Positions 1-8,528 of a stretch of 64,000 nucleotides of DNA are shown here, in pieces (positions within the stretch are counted from its first letter, which is position 1; every line of letters begins with the position of its first letter). The position numbers were made by a program, and so were the translations under genes. A model generated the notes under the pieces. The model was not told the DNA's origin and did no database searches. It saw nothing but the letters and a program-made list of their open reading frames with translations. Source of the DNA: Vineibacter terrae (GTDB lineage: Bacteria > Pseudomonadota > Alphaproteobacteria > Reyranellales > Reyranellaceae); assembly GCF_008039615.1 (NCBI RefSeq), contig NZ_VDUZ01000044.1:1-64000 (forward strand), read 5' to 3'.

Positions 1-204
1 TGGACAGCGCCGAGCACGGCGCTACGCTCACACGGCAAGGGACCGCCATCAAACCACAAGCGCCCCTTATTGCCCTCCATTTTCCCCTTGATAACCGGTA
101 GGAGGTCCTCGCTGCGCTCGGGATGACGGCAGCGACTCACTTTCCATCGATAGCCGGTACTGACCAGTGATCGCTCAGACGATGCGGCTTGTTTCGCCGT
201 GTGG
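1..204. other. Gene-free edge with half of a REP-like repeat
   Basis: No convincing coding sequence lies before the lactonase gene. Positions about 104-127 carry one arm (ending CTCGGGATGAC) of the long hairpin repeat that is complete at 11418, 14321 and 17019. The right flank, with a CCATCGATAGCCGGTACT-like segment at about 145-165, resembles the right flank of the 11418 copy. The other arm is absent or lies outside the window. Confidence 0.5.
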
Positions 205-1119
205 TCAGTGTGCCAGCGCCAGGCCGGGACGCTTCCAGTCGACGGCAACCAGGCGGCCGCTGTTGGACAGTGTGATGAAAGCCGTCCCCATGTCCGGTCC
301 GCCGAAGCAGATGTTCGTGGTGTAGAGGTCGGGCATCGAGACCTGTTCGACGAGATCGCCGTCCGGCGAGATGACCGAGATGCAGCCCTTGAACAGGGTT
401 GCGACGCACACGTTGCCGCTGGCCTCGACCGCCAGGGAATCGAAGAGCTGATAGCCGGGCAGGCCGGCGATGAGCTTGCCGCCATTGGGCGACGGCCACG
501 GCTGCCTCTTGATCTCGCCCGGCCCCGTTATCTCGAAGGCCCACAGCCGGCCGGTGGGGCTTTCCACGACATAGAGGCGGTCGCCTTCGGGCGACAAGCC
601 GATGCCGTTGGGATGGATCATCGGGTGGATGACCTCCTTCAGGAGCGATCCGTCGGCCTTGGCATAGAAGACGCCACCACGATCCTGATCGCGTTGGCGG
701 ACCTTGCCGAGATCGGTGAACCAGAACCCGCCATGCCTGTCGAACACGATATCGTTGGGGCCGCGCAGCTTGATGTCACCGACGCCGGTGTAGAGCGTTT
801 CAACGGCGCCGGTCTGGAGATCGACGCGTTCGATGCGGCCGCCGCCATAGTCGTCCGCCTGCAGGACGGGCCGCAGCAGGCCGCCTTCCTCGTGCCATTT
901 GAAGCCGCCGTTGTTGCAGACATAGCACTTGCCGTCGGGTCCGATCGCCGCGCCGTTGGGACCACCGCCGGTCCTCGCGACGATTTCCTGCCGCCCGTCC
1001 GGCCGCACGCGGGTGAGCGTGCCGCGCTCGATCTCGACCAGGATCACCGAGCCGTCCGGCATCCAGATCGGGCCTTCCGGAAAGCGAAGGCCCGATGTGA
1101 TTTCCCTGATGACCGTCAT
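205..1119 (-). CDS. SMP-30/gluconolactonase/LRE-family lactonase
   Basis: A 304-residue six-bladed beta-propeller of the SMP-30/gluconolactonase family, which hydrolyses sugar or related lactones in the cytoplasm with a bound divalent metal. Typical metal-site segments are visible: FPEGP near the N-terminus, GPNDIVFD in the middle and LFDSLAV near residue 240. The ATG at 1119 (MTVIREITSG) is chosen because the family begins just before the LRFPEGP motif; an upstream extension in frame looks non-coding. It is the last gene of a leftward set with the Bug receptor and CoA ligase upstream, 35 bp after the receptor stop. The context suggests it opens a lactone formed from the compound that this island imports. 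The substrate cannot be read from the sequence. Confidence 0.85.
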   Translation of the reverse strand: MTVIREITSGLRFPEGPIWMPDGSVILVEIERGTLTRVRPDGRQEIVARTGGGPNGAAIGPDGKCYVCNNGGFKWHEEGGLLRPVLQADDYGGGRIERVDLQTGAVETLYTGVGDIKLRGPNDIVFDRHGGFWFTDLGKVRQRDQDRGGVFYAKADGSLLKEVIHPMIHPNGIGLSPEGDRLYVVESPTGRLWAFEITGPGEIKRQPWPSPNGGKLIAGLPGYQLFDSLAVEASGNVCVATLFKGCISVISPDGDLVEQVSMPDLYTTNICFGGPDMGTAFITLSNSGRLVAVDWKRPGLALAH

Positions 1120-1154
1120 GGGGTTTCCTTCCCGACAAGGGAGCGCCGCATCCG

Positions 1155-2123
1155 CTAGTCCACCGAAATCCGCGCTTCCTTGACGACGCGGGCCCACTTC
1201 CTGGTCTCATCGGCGATGAACGCACCGAAGGCCTCCGGCGTGCCGCCGACCAGCGTCGCGCCGGTGTCCTCCAGCGTCTTGCGGACATGAGGGACCTGCA
1301 GCGCCTGGTTCAGCGCCGCGTTGAGCTTGTCGATGACGGGCCGCGGCGTTCCGGCGGGCGCGACGATGCCCATCCAGCCCTCGACCACGACATCGGGCAC
1401 GCCGGCTTCGGCCAGCGTCGGAACGTCGGGCAGGCCGCGGGATCGTTCCGGGCCGGTCGTGGCCAGCGCGCGCAGAGCGCCCAGCTGGATGTGGCGGATC
1501 GACACCGGGATGTTGTCGAACATCATCTGCACCTGTCCGCTCAGCAGGTCCTGCTGTGCCGGCGCGCCGCCCCTGTAGGGCACGTGGACGATGCTGGTGC
1601 CGGTGGCGAGCTTGAACAGCTCGCCCGAGAGATGGGTCGAAGTGCCGTTTCCGGTGGAGGCGTAGTTCAGCGTGCCCGGCCTGGCCTTGGCCAGCGCGAT
1701 CAGCTCCTGCGGCGTCCTGGCCGGCACGCTGGGATGCACGACCAGCACGTTCGAGGATGTCGTGACCTGCGCCACGGGCACGAAATCGCGTTCGAAGTCG
1801 TAGGGCATGTCCTTGAACAGCGACGTGCTGATGGTGTTCCCGATCAGCGACATCAGGATGGTGTAGCCGTCCGGCTTGGACTTCGCGACCAGGTCGCTGC
1901 CGACATTGCCGGCCGCACCCGGCCGGTTGTCGACGATGACGCGCTGGCCGAGGGTCTGCGACATGGCCTCCGCGACCACGCGCGCGGTGACATCGGTCAC
2001 GCCGCCCGGCGGATAGGGCACCACCAGCCGCACCGGCCTGTCGGGGAACTGCTCGGCTGCCGCGAGGCTGGCGCACAGCGTCAACAACGCCGACATCACG
2101 CCGGCCAGCACCGCTCTCGACAT
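1155..2123 (-). CDS. Bug-family tripartite tricarboxylate periplasmic receptor
   Basis: A 322-residue extracytoplasmic solute receptor of the Bug (TctC-like) family. An N-terminal signal peptide (SALLTLCASLAAAEQF) precedes a mature protein starting FPDRPVRLVVPYPPGG, the family hallmark, followed by NRPGAAGNVGSDLVAKSKPDG, YASTGNGTSTHLSGE and HVPYRGG. Bug proteins usually deliver carboxylates to TctAB membrane partners; no tctAB genes are in this window, as is common for orphan receptors. It lies between the acyl-CoA ligase and lactonase genes in the same direction. It is paralogous to the receptor at 13221-14183, and both are coupled to a related CoA ligase, so the pair was probably duplicated as a unit. 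The ATG at 2123 gives a well-formed signal peptide. Confidence 0.9.
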   Translation of the reverse strand: MSRAVLAGVMSALLTLCASLAAAEQFPDRPVRLVVPYPPGGVTDVTARVVAEAMSQTLGQRVIVDNRPGAAGNVGSDLVAKSKPDGYTILMSLIGNTISTSLFKDMPYDFERDFVPVAQVTTSSNVLVVHPSVPARTPQELIALAKARPGTLNYASTGNGTSTHLSGELFKLATGTSIVHVPYRGGAPAQQDLLSGQVQMMFDNIPVSIRHIQLGALRALATTGPERSRGLPDVPTLAEAGVPDVVVEGWMGIVAPAGTPRPVIDKLNAALNQALQVPHVRKTLEDTGATLVGGTPEAFGAFIADETRKWARVVKEARISVD

Positions 2124-2182
2124 TTGCCGTTCCCTCACCGTTTCGTTCGTGCTTCCCGGTGGCGTGGCCGCCACGCCCGGCG

Positions 2183-3817
2183 TCAGCGCGTGACCTTGAT
2201 GCCGGCCTTTTCCCGGTCCCAGATTTCGGACAGCCGCTGCTGCGCCGCCTCCTGGAGCCTGAACTTCTGCACCTTCTGGGTCATGGTCTTGGGCATCTCC
2301 GCGACGAGCTCGAGGAAGCGCGGCACCATGAAATAGGCCATGTTGTCCTGGCAGAAGCGGATGAGCTCGGCCGGCTCGACCGTCATCTCCGGCCGCAGGA
2401 CGATCGTCGCCATCACCTCGTCTTCCGCCATCTCGGCGCGCACCGGAAAGACCGCGACCTCCCCGACCGCCGGGTGGCGCGAGATGATCTGCTCGACCTC
2501 CCACGCCGAGATGTTCTCGCCGCGTCGCCGCATCGCGTCCTTCTTGCGATCGACGAAGTAGAGATAGCCGTCCGGGTCGAAGTAGCCGCGGTCGCCGGTG
2601 TGGAACCACAGGTTGCGGTACGCCTTGAGCGTCTCCTGCGGCATGTTGTAGTAGCCCTGCGCGGCGATCCACGGCGCGTTGGCGCGCAGGCAGATCTCGC
2701 CGGCCTCGCCCGCCGGCAGCGGGAAATCGTCGTCATCCAGGATGGCGACCTGCATCTCCGGTCGCGGCTTCCCGGCGGAACGGGACTTCTCCGGCGGATG
2801 ATCGGGCGGCAGGACGGTCGCGTTGCCGTAGTCCGTCAGCGAGTAGACCGAGGTGAGCTGCAGGTTGAAGCGCTTCGCGAACTGCAGCCCGAACTCGGGG
2901 ATGGGCACCATCGTGGTCTGGCGCAGGATGCCGTCGTTGTCGTCGGGACGTTCTGGCTGCGCCCAGAGGATGTTGACCATGGCGCTCAGCAGGTTGAACT
3001 TGGTCGCGCCGGCTGCGCGCACCTCCTTCCAGAAGTTGCTCGCCGAGAAGCGCCGCGACAGCGCCACCGTCGCGTCCGCCACCAGCCCGGGCAGGCAGCC
3101 GCCGAGCAAGGCGTTGCCGTGAAACAGGGGCAGGCAGACGTAGAGGATGTCCTCGCGCTGATAGCCGAAGAAGCCCACGCGCGCGATCGGCGCGCTGAGC
3201 GCGTTGCAGTGGGTGAAGACATTGCCCTTGGACGGGCCCGTTGTTCCGGAGGTGTAGAACAGGCAGAAGCGATCGTTGAAGCGCACCTCCGTCGTGATCG
3301 GCGTGTCGGCGCCCGATTCGAGTTCCGCGTAATCGGTGACGGGAACGGCGAAACGCGATGCCAGCGCCGCGGCGACGGGACCGTTCTCGTCGAGCACCAC
3401 GGCGCGCCTGACCGCGGGGCATTGTGCCTGCACTGCAAGGAAGCGGTCGACATAGCCTGCTTCCAGCACGATCGCGACGGCGTCGGACTGGTTCAGGAAG
3501 TAGGCCAGCAGCTCGCCCTTGGCAGCGGTGTTGATCGGAATGGACACGCCGCCGAGCTTGCCCAGCGCGAAGTAGAGCCACAGGATCTCGGGCCGGTTGT
3601 CCAGCACGAGGGCGACGTGATCGCCCTTGCGGATGCCGAGCGCCTGAAGCCCGTTGGCGACGCGCGTCGTGATCGCATCGACCTCGCGATAGGAATACCG
3701 GCGACCTTCGAAGAGCAGATATGTCTTGTCGCCATTGCGCGCCGCCTGTCGTGCCAGGATTCTGCCCATCGTCCGGTCGCGGACCGGGATCGGCTCAAGC
3801 TCGCGCAAGCTCGTCAT
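2183..3817 (-). CDS. Acyl-CoA ligase of the AMP-binding (ANL) superfamily, copy 1
   Basis: A 544-residue adenylate-forming CoA ligase, probably activating a carboxylic acid as its CoA thioester in the cytoplasm. The AMP-binding loop YTSGTTGPSKGN is intact near residue 190. The C-terminal hinge region shows HTGDRGYFDPDGYLYFVDRKKD followed by RRGENIS. The C-terminal VQKFRL segment carries the usual lysine region. The ATG at 3817 is preceded by AAAGGGAG at good spacing. It heads the leftward unit ligase - Bug receptor - lactonase. Overall order and length match crotonobetaine/fatty-acid type ligases, but I cannot assign a substrate. It is clearly paralogous to the gene at 11574-13205 (for example RILARxAARNGDKxYLLFE and YALGK-type segments are shared). 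The TTTCA-type operator at 3971 lies in its promoter region. Confidence 0.9.
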   Translation of the reverse strand: MTSLRELEPIPVRDRTMGRILARQAARNGDKTYLLFEGRRYSYREVDAITTRVANGLQALGIRKGDHVALVLDNRPEILWLYFALGKLGGVSIPINTAAKGELLAYFLNQSDAVAIVLEAGYVDRFLAVQAQCPAVRRAVVLDENGPVAAALASRFAVPVTDYAELESGADTPITTEVRFNDRFCLFYTSGTTGPSKGNVFTHCNALSAPIARVGFFGYQREDILYVCLPLFHGNALLGGCLPGLVADATVALSRRFSASNFWKEVRAAGATKFNLLSAMVNILWAQPERPDDNDGILRQTTMVPIPEFGLQFAKRFNLQLTSVYSLTDYGNATVLPPDHPPEKSRSAGKPRPEMQVAILDDDDFPLPAGEAGEICLRANAPWIAAQGYYNMPQETLKAYRNLWFHTGDRGYFDPDGYLYFVDRKKDAMRRRGENISAWEVEQIISRHPAVGEVAVFPVRAEMAEDEVMATIVLRPEMTVEPAELIRFCQDNMAYFMVPRFLELVAEMPKTMTQKVQKFRLQEAAQQRLSEIWDREKAGIKVTR

Positions 3818-3950
3818 GGATGCGCTCCCTTTCCCTCTATCCGGGCCCGCGGGTTCCGGACGGCGGCATCCGCCCGGTGCAATCACGAAGGCAGGCAGCC
3901 GTCCGTGTGTGGGGCTCCATCCCGGGCCATGATGCATAAGGCTGTAGCTG

Positions 3951-3985
3951 TTTCAATATAAAATACCGGGTTTCAATATTCGAAA
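3951..3985. promoter_or_regulatory. TTYCA-W5-TGRAA operator for the ligase-1 unit
   Basis: Two TTTCAATAT copies start at 3951 and 3971, exactly 20 bp apart. The second forms a near-palindromic 15-mer, TTTCA-ATATT-CGAAA (3971-3985). It matches 13 of 15 positions of the site at 14195-14209 in front of the second Bug/ligase unit. It sits in the 297-bp divergent region between the ligase gene (start 3817) and the binding-protein gene (start 4115). By position and form it is a likely IclR-family site. Confidence 0.55.
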
Positions 3986-4073
3986 CATATGCCGTGACCC
4001 TGCCGCGGCTTTGAAGTTGCTGTTGCCAGCGCCAGGTGTCGGACCTACAGTATGACCGAATAATGGAAGATCA

Positions 4074-4088
4074 TTCCATATAATGGAA
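4074..4088. promoter_or_regulatory. Palindromic operator in front of the ABC binding-protein gene
   Basis: A perfect inverted repeat TTCCA-TATAA-TGGAA ends 26 bp before the start codon at 4115. The same arms (TTCCA/TGGAA, five A/T bases between) occur at 10445-10459 in front of the permease operon and the iclR-type gene. Size and symmetry fit IclR-family sites. Its closeness to the start would suit repression. Confidence 0.65.
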
Positions 4089-4114
4089 CACAAGGTACAG
4101 ATGGGAGACCGTTC

Positions 4115-5287
4115 ATGACCATCCGTCGTCTCGCGACATGCGCAGCTGCGCTGGCGTGTCTTTGGATGCCGGCCGGGCCGGCAAACGCCGAGGCGGGCGT
4201 CACCAAGGATGAGATCGTGCTGGGCGGCACCAACGCCCTGACCGGCGCGGTCGCGGCCGTCTGCTACGGCGTCTCGCACGGCTCGCTGGCGCATTTCAAG
4301 AAAGTCAACGAGCAGGGCGGCATCAACGGCCGCAAGATCCGCTACGAGCTGCTCGACGATGCCTATTCGGCGCAACGCGCCATCGGCAACACGCGGCGCC
4401 TGATACAGCAGGAGCAGGTCTTCGCGATCTTCGGCGGCTGCGGCACGGCGACGGCCGCGGGCGTCCTGTCGATCGTCGAACGCGGCGATGTGCCCTATCT
4501 GTTCCCCTATGCCGGTCTCGACAAGCTGGTCGATCCGCCGAAGAAGCACATCTTCGGCCTGCTGCCCCTCTACCCGTCGCAGTACACGACCCTGCTGCCA
4601 TACGTCATCGCGCAGTCCAAGCCCAAGACGGCGGCGCTGCTGTCGAACAACATCGCGGGCGCCGACGAGATCCGTGCCGCGGTCAAGGCGATCCTGGCAA
4701 AGGCGGGAGTCGAGGTCGTCCTCGACGAGCTGATGGAGGTCACGTCGCCCGAGCGGGCGGCTTATGTGCTGAAGGTCAAGGACAAGAATCCCGACCTTCT
4801 GGTGCTGTCGGATACGGCGCCGGGCGGCGCGCGCCTCTTCATCGAGCTGGAGCGGCAGAACTGGAAGCCGAAGATGGTGACCGGGATCTCGACGTTGACC
4901 GACGAATCCTTTCTGCGCGCCGCCGCCAAGCTTGCGGAAGGCCAGCTGATCGCGCCGGGCGTCGTCCTGCCGCCGACGGCAGCGCAGTCCAAGAGCTGCG
5001 TCGAGGAGCTCGCCGCCTACAACAAGGACATCGCGCCGAGCCACTTCACCATGTTCGGCTGCCTGGTGGCCCGCGTCCTGGTCGAAGGCCTCAGGCGGGC
5101 CGGTCCCGACCTGACGCGGGAGAAGCTGATCAGCGCCCTTGAGAGCATCAAGGAGTATGATACCGGCATCAGTGGCAAGGTGAGCTTCGCGCCGAACCGC
5201 CGCATGGGCATCGATTCGGTCTACCCGATCGGCGTGCAGAACGGTCAGTTCAAGATCCTGGGCGAGCCGCTCGTGGTCACCCGGTGA
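4115..5287 (+). CDS. LIV-type ABC transporter substrate-binding protein
   Basis: A 390-residue periplasmic binding protein of the branched-chain amino-acid/amide type (peripla_BP_6 class). The signal peptide runs to about residue 26 (ending GPANAEAG). The mature start GVTKDEIVLGGTNALTG and the INGRKIRYELLDDAY segment are family hallmarks. It should capture an amino acid, amide or aromatic/organic acid and hand it to the permeases encoded at 8525-10365. Those permease and ATPase genes lie about 1.8 kb downstream in the opposite direction, so the transporter is split over two units that share an operator type. The gene is followed at short distance by the thiolase-like and DUF35 genes, so uptake and catabolism appear coupled. 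A ligand cannot be named. Confidence 0.9.
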   Translation: MTIRRLATCAAALACLWMPAGPANAEAGVTKDEIVLGGTNALTGAVAAVCYGVSHGSLAHFKKVNEQGGINGRKIRYELLDDAYSAQRAIGNTRRLIQQEQVFAIFGGCGTATAAGVLSIVERGDVPYLFPYAGLDKLVDPPKKHIFGLLPLYPSQYTTLLPYVIAQSKPKTAALLSNNIAGADEIRAAVKAILAKAGVEVVLDELMEVTSPERAAYVLKVKDKNPDLLVLSDTAPGGARLFIELERQNWKPKMVTGISTLTDESFLRAAAKLAEGQLIAPGVVLPPTAAQSKSCVEELAAYNKDIAPSHFTMFGCLVARVLVEGLRRAGPDLTREKLISALESIKEYDTGISGKVSFAPNRRMGIDSVYPIGVQNGQFKILGEPLVVTR

Positions 5288-5312
5288 GCAGCGGCGACAG
5301 GCGGTGACGGAC

Positions 5313-6488
5313 ATGTATAGAAAGACTGCGGTCGTCGGCATCGGCCAGACCGAGTTCTCACGGGATTCCGGGCGTACCGAATGGGAGCTCGCGCTCGAGG
5401 CGATCCTCGCCGCGGCCGCCGACGCCGGCATCGAGCCATCCGAGATCGACGGCATCGTGCGCTATGCCTACGACAACGTCACCCAGGCAATGCTGGCCCG
5501 CACGCTCGGATCCAGGGACATCCGCTGGTATGGCGAAATCCCGTTCGGCGGCATCGCCCAATGCGGTGTCGTCGCCCAGGCATCGGCGGCCATCGCCGCC
5601 GGCATTGCAACGACGGTCGTCGTATACCGGTCCCTGAACGAACGATCCGGCGTGCGCTACGGCCGCGCCGAGCGCAATATTCCGTCGGACGGCGAATTCG
5701 TCCATGCGGCAACCGACAGGTCGCCGGCGGGGCAGTTCTCCGGCCCCTATGGCTTGCATGTGCCGGGCCAAGTCATGGCGCTGTGGGCCCGGCGCTATGC
5801 GTACGAGGCCGGCATCACTGTCGAGCAGCTGACGGAAGCGCTCGGCGCGGTGGCGGTCCAGCAACGCAACTACGCCAATACCAATCCGGCGGCCATGATG
5901 CGCGACCGGCCGCTCGACCGCGACGCGTATCTGGCCGGCCGCATGATCTCGGCGCCGCTGCGGCTCTACGACTACTGCCTCGAGTCCGACGGTGCGGCGG
6001 CCATGATCATCACCTCCGCCGAGCGTGCCCGCGCGCTGCGGCCGGATCCGGTCTACGTGCTGGCGGCGCAGCAGAGCCTCTACCGCCATTCGGAGCCGAT
6101 CACGGTCTACGCCGCCGACCTGACGACATTCTCCGGCCCCGGAAACATCGACAAGCTCTACGCCGACGCGCGTGTCAGGCCGCAGGACATCTCGGTGGCC
6201 GAGTTCTACGACGCCACGTCCTTCGCCGGCATGACCTGCCTGGAGACGTACGGCTTCGCCGGCCACCTGACGGCCTGGAAGCACGTGCTGGACAAGGGCA
6301 TCGGGCCGGACAGCCCTGTGCCCGTCAACACGCATGGCGGACATCTGTCGGAAGGCTACATCCATGGCCTCAACCACCTGACGGAGGCGGTCCGGCAGCT
6401 GCGCGGCATCGCCGCGAACCAGGTGCCCGGTGCCGAGGTCGCGCTGGTCGGGTGCCATGGATCCAGCTCGGCGATTTTTGGAAGGTGA
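5313..6488 (+). CDS. Thiolase-like (SCP2/lipid-transfer type) acyl-CoA enzyme
   Basis: About 391 residues of the thiolase superfamily, beginning YRKTAVVGIGQTEFS, a start typical of the SCP2-thiolase/'lipid-transfer' group. Other visible hallmarks are a central HGGHLSEGYIHG segment and a C-terminal GCHGSSSAIFGR. Members that partner a DUF35 protein, as the next gene does, can act as thiolases or as retro-aldolases (the Ltp2-ChsH2 case in steroid side-chain degradation). The canonical N-terminal thiolase cysteine context is not clear here (IAQCGVVAQAS), so cleavage chemistry is open. An alternative GTG start lies at 5304; neither has a strong ribosome binding site. It is the second gene of the binding protein - thiolase - DUF35 unit, 25 bp after the previous stop. 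Confidence 0.85.
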   Translation: MYRKTAVVGIGQTEFSRDSGRTEWELALEAILAAAADAGIEPSEIDGIVRYAYDNVTQAMLARTLGSRDIRWYGEIPFGGIAQCGVVAQASAAIAAGIATTVVVYRSLNERSGVRYGRAERNIPSDGEFVHAATDRSPAGQFSGPYGLHVPGQVMALWARRYAYEAGITVEQLTEALGAVAVQQRNYANTNPAAMMRDRPLDRDAYLAGRMISAPLRLYDYCLESDGAAAMIITSAERARALRPDPVYVLAAQQSLYRHSEPITVYAADLTTFSGPGNIDKLYADARVRPQDISVAEFYDATSFAGMTCLETYGFAGHLTAWKHVLDKGIGPDSPVPVNTHGGHLSEGYIHGLNHLTEAVRQLRGIAANQVPGAEVALVGCHGSSSAIFGR

Positions 6489-6494
6489 TGCCGC

Positions 6495-6905
6495 ATGCTG
6501 ATCGTGCCGAAGGCGGACGCGCTGACTGAGCCCTACTGGCAGGGTGTGAAGGACGGCAAGCTGCTGCTGCAGAACTGCCGCAGCTGCGGCCTTGCCTGGC
6601 ATCCGCCGACGCCCATCTGCCCGGCGTGCCAGGCCAAGAACTACGAATGGCGTCCCGCCAGCGGGCGCGGCACCGTCTACAGCTTCACGGTCGTGCACCA
6701 CGCCGCGCATGTTGCGGTCGCGCGGAAGGTACCCTACCTCGTGGCGCTGGTGACCCTGGAAGAAGGGCCGCGCGTCGTCAGCAACATCCTGAGCTGTCCA
6801 GCGGAGCGGGTGCAGGTTGGGATGCCGGTCACGCTGACCTTCCAGGAGATCTCGCCCGGCGTGGTGCTGCCGCAGTTCGAGGCGGCGCAGAACCTCAGAA
6901 CATGA
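6495..6905 (+). CDS. DUF35 zinc-ribbon/OB-fold acyl-CoA-associated protein
   Basis: A 136-residue protein with the two-part DUF35 layout: an N-terminal rubredoxin-like zinc ribbon (CRSCG ... CPAC, four cysteines near residues 33-54) and a C-terminal OB-fold (GRGTVYSFTVVH ... PYLVALVTLEEG). Such proteins bind and orient acyl-CoA for a thiolase or aldolase partner. It follows the thiolase-like gene by 6 bp, so the two products probably form a complex. Its 3' end overlaps by 11 bp the end of a convergent, truncated short-chain dehydrogenase remnant. Confidence 0.88.
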   Translation: MLIVPKADALTEPYWQGVKDGKLLLQNCRSCGLAWHPPTPICPACQAKNYEWRPASGRGTVYSFTVVHHAAHVAVARKVPYLVALVTLEEGPRVVSNILSCPAERVQVGMPVTLTFQEISPGVVLPQFEAAQNLRT

Positions 6906-7046
6906 ACTGGCCGCCGTTGACGTGCAATGTCTGGCCGGTGACGAACGAGCCGGCGTCGGAGGCGAGATAGAGGCAAGCGGCGGCGATGTCGCCGACCTTG
7001 CCCATGCGGCCGACCGGGATCTGCTTCCATGGCGATCCCGCCCTCC
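6895..7046 (-). pseudogene. C-terminal remnant of a short-chain dehydrogenase/reductase
   Basis: Read leftward, about 45 codons give WKQIPVGRMGKVGDI, then AAACLYLASDAGSF, then VTGQTLHVNGGQFMF and a stop at 6895-6897. This is the unmistakable C-terminus of an SDR of the FabG type (PVGRxG, LASDxxSFVTGQ, HVNGG). No upstream SDR sequence exists: the reading stops about where the livF-type gene ends (7047). The gene has lost its Rossmann fold and active site, presumably by a deletion that joined its tail to the transporter operon. The upper boundary is approximate. Confidence 0.8.
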
Positions 7047-7754
7047 TCAATCGGTGCCGAGATAGGTGCGCATCAGATCGCCTTCGGCACGCAGCGCGTC
7101 CGGTGTGCCCTGGAACGCGATGTGGCCATTGACCAGGAGATAGACGCGATCGGCGACCTTGAGCGTCTGATGCACGTTCTGCTCGACCAGCAGCACGCTC
7201 AGTCCTTCGGTCTTGATGGTGTGCATCAGGTCCATCAGCTGATGCACGATGCGCGGCGCCAGGCCGAGCGACAGCTCGTCGATCATCAGCAGCTTGGGGC
7301 GCGCCAGCAGGCTGCGGCCGATCGCCAGCATCTGCTGCTCGCCGCCGGAGAGCATCCCGGCGGGCTGGTCGCGCCGCTCGGCCAGGACGGGAAAGAGCTC
7401 GAAAACGCGATCCAGGCCACCGCTTTTCCTCACGCCGCCGCGCGCATAGGCACCGAGCTGCAGGTTCTCGATGACGGTCAATTCCGCCAGCACGCCGCGC
7501 CCTTCCGGCACATGCGAGATGCCTAGCCGCACCAGCTGATGTGCCGGGCGGCGGGAGACATCGTGGCCGTCGAAGCTGATGCGTCCGGCGCGCGCGGACA
7601 GCAGGCCCGAGAGTGTCCGCAGCAACGTCGTCTTGCCGGCGCCATTGGCGCCGAGAACGGCGACGATCTCGCCGGCGCCGGCTTGCAGCGAGATGCCGTG
7701 CAAGGCCATCATCTCGCCATAGCCGACCCGCAGGCCCTCGGCTTGAAGCAGCAT
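7047..7754 (-). CDS. livF: LivF-type branched-chain ABC transporter ATPase
   Basis: A 235-residue ATPase. The Walker A motif GANGAGKTTLL is near residue 35, the signature LSGGEQQ near 137, and the Walker B/switch region LLMIDELSLGLAP follows. The last is typical of LivF except that the usual DEPSLGL proline is a leucine. It energises import with the LivG-like partner, whose stop lies only 3 bp upstream. It is the last gene of the leftward livHMGF-type operon. The gene symbol marks the family position; the ligand may not be a branched-chain amino acid. Confidence 0.9.
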   Translation of the reverse strand: MLLQAEGLRVGYGEMMALHGISLQAGAGEIVAVLGANGAGKTTLLRTLSGLLSARAGRISFDGHDVSRRPAHQLVRLGISHVPEGRGVLAELTVIENLQLGAYARGGVRKSGGLDRVFELFPVLAERRDQPAGMLSGGEQQMLAIGRSLLARPKLLMIDELSLGLAPRIVHQLMDLMHTIKTEGLSVLLVEQNVHQTLKVADRVYLLVNGHIAFQGTPDALRAEGDLMRTYLGTD

Positions 7755-7757
7755 CGA

Positions 7758-8528
7758 TCAGGCCTCCGTGCCGATATATGCGGCCACGACCTGCGGATCG
7801 GTCTTCACCAGGGATGGGTCGCCAAAGGCAATCCTGCGGCCGAGGTCAAGCACGGTGACCGCGTCGGCGATGCCCAGGAGAAACTCGACATGGTGCGTGA
7901 TCAGGAGGATCGTGACGTCCGTGCTGCGCTGCAGCTCGCGCAGCGTCCGGCGCAGCCGCTCCATTTCCGCTTCGTTGAGCCCGGCCGTCGGTTCGTCGAG
8001 CAGCAGCAATCTTGGGTCGATCGCGATCGCACGCGCCAGCTCGACTGCCTTGCGCATGCCGTACGGCAGGCTCGCGACGAGCCTGTCGGCAACGTCCGAC
8101 AGGCCGGTGAACGCCAGCGATTCCAGCGCCCGCGCGCGCGCCTGGCGCTCGTGCCGATTACGCCGGCCGAGCAGAAGCATCTCCTCGAGCAGGCCACCGG
8201 GATGGCGGGCATGCATTCCCGCCATGACGTTCTCAAGGACGGAGAGCTCGCCGATGAGGCCGAAATTCTGGAACGTGCGGGCAATCCCCATGCCGGCGAT
8301 GGCATGGGGCGGTGCTGCCAGCAGATCGGCCCCCGCAAGCCGGATGCTGCCGGCCGTCGGCCGGACCAGGCGCGTGATGCAGTTGAGCAACGTTGTCTTG
8401 CCGGCGCCGTTGGGTCCGATCAATCCGTGCACGGACTGGGGCCGGACGAGCAGATCCACCCCGCTGAGCGCGGTCACGCCTCCGAACTGGACAGAGAGGC
8501 CTTGGATTTCCAGGAGATGGTCGGTCAT
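7758..8528 (-). CDS. livG: LivG-type branched-chain ABC transporter ATPase
   Basis: A 256-residue ATPase with Walker A GPNGAGKTTLL, the LivG-typical IARTFQNFGL segment, an atypical signature LPYGMRKAVELARA (LivG proteins often lack LSGG) and Walker B LLLLDEPTAGLN. H-loop sequence LLITHHVEFL is intact. Its start overlaps the stop of the upstream permease gene by four bases (ATGA), which suggests translational coupling. Confidence 0.92.
   Translation of the reverse strand: MTDHLLEIQGLSVQFGGVTALSGVDLLVRPQSVHGLIGPNGAGKTTLLNCITRLVRPTAGSIRLAGADLLAAPPHAIAGMGIARTFQNFGLIGELSVLENVMAGMHARHPGGLLEEMLLLGRRNRHERQARARALESLAFTGLSDVADRLVASLPYGMRKAVELARAIAIDPRLLLLDEPTAGLNEAEMERLRRTLRELQRSTDVTILLITHHVEFLLGIADAVTVLDLGRRIAFGDPSLVKTDPQVVAAYIGTEA

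Noticed and set aside
5358-6710. A 450-codon minus-strand frame opposite the thiolase-like gene
   Set aside because: Shadow composition and no ribosome site; the plus-strand product is recognisable.
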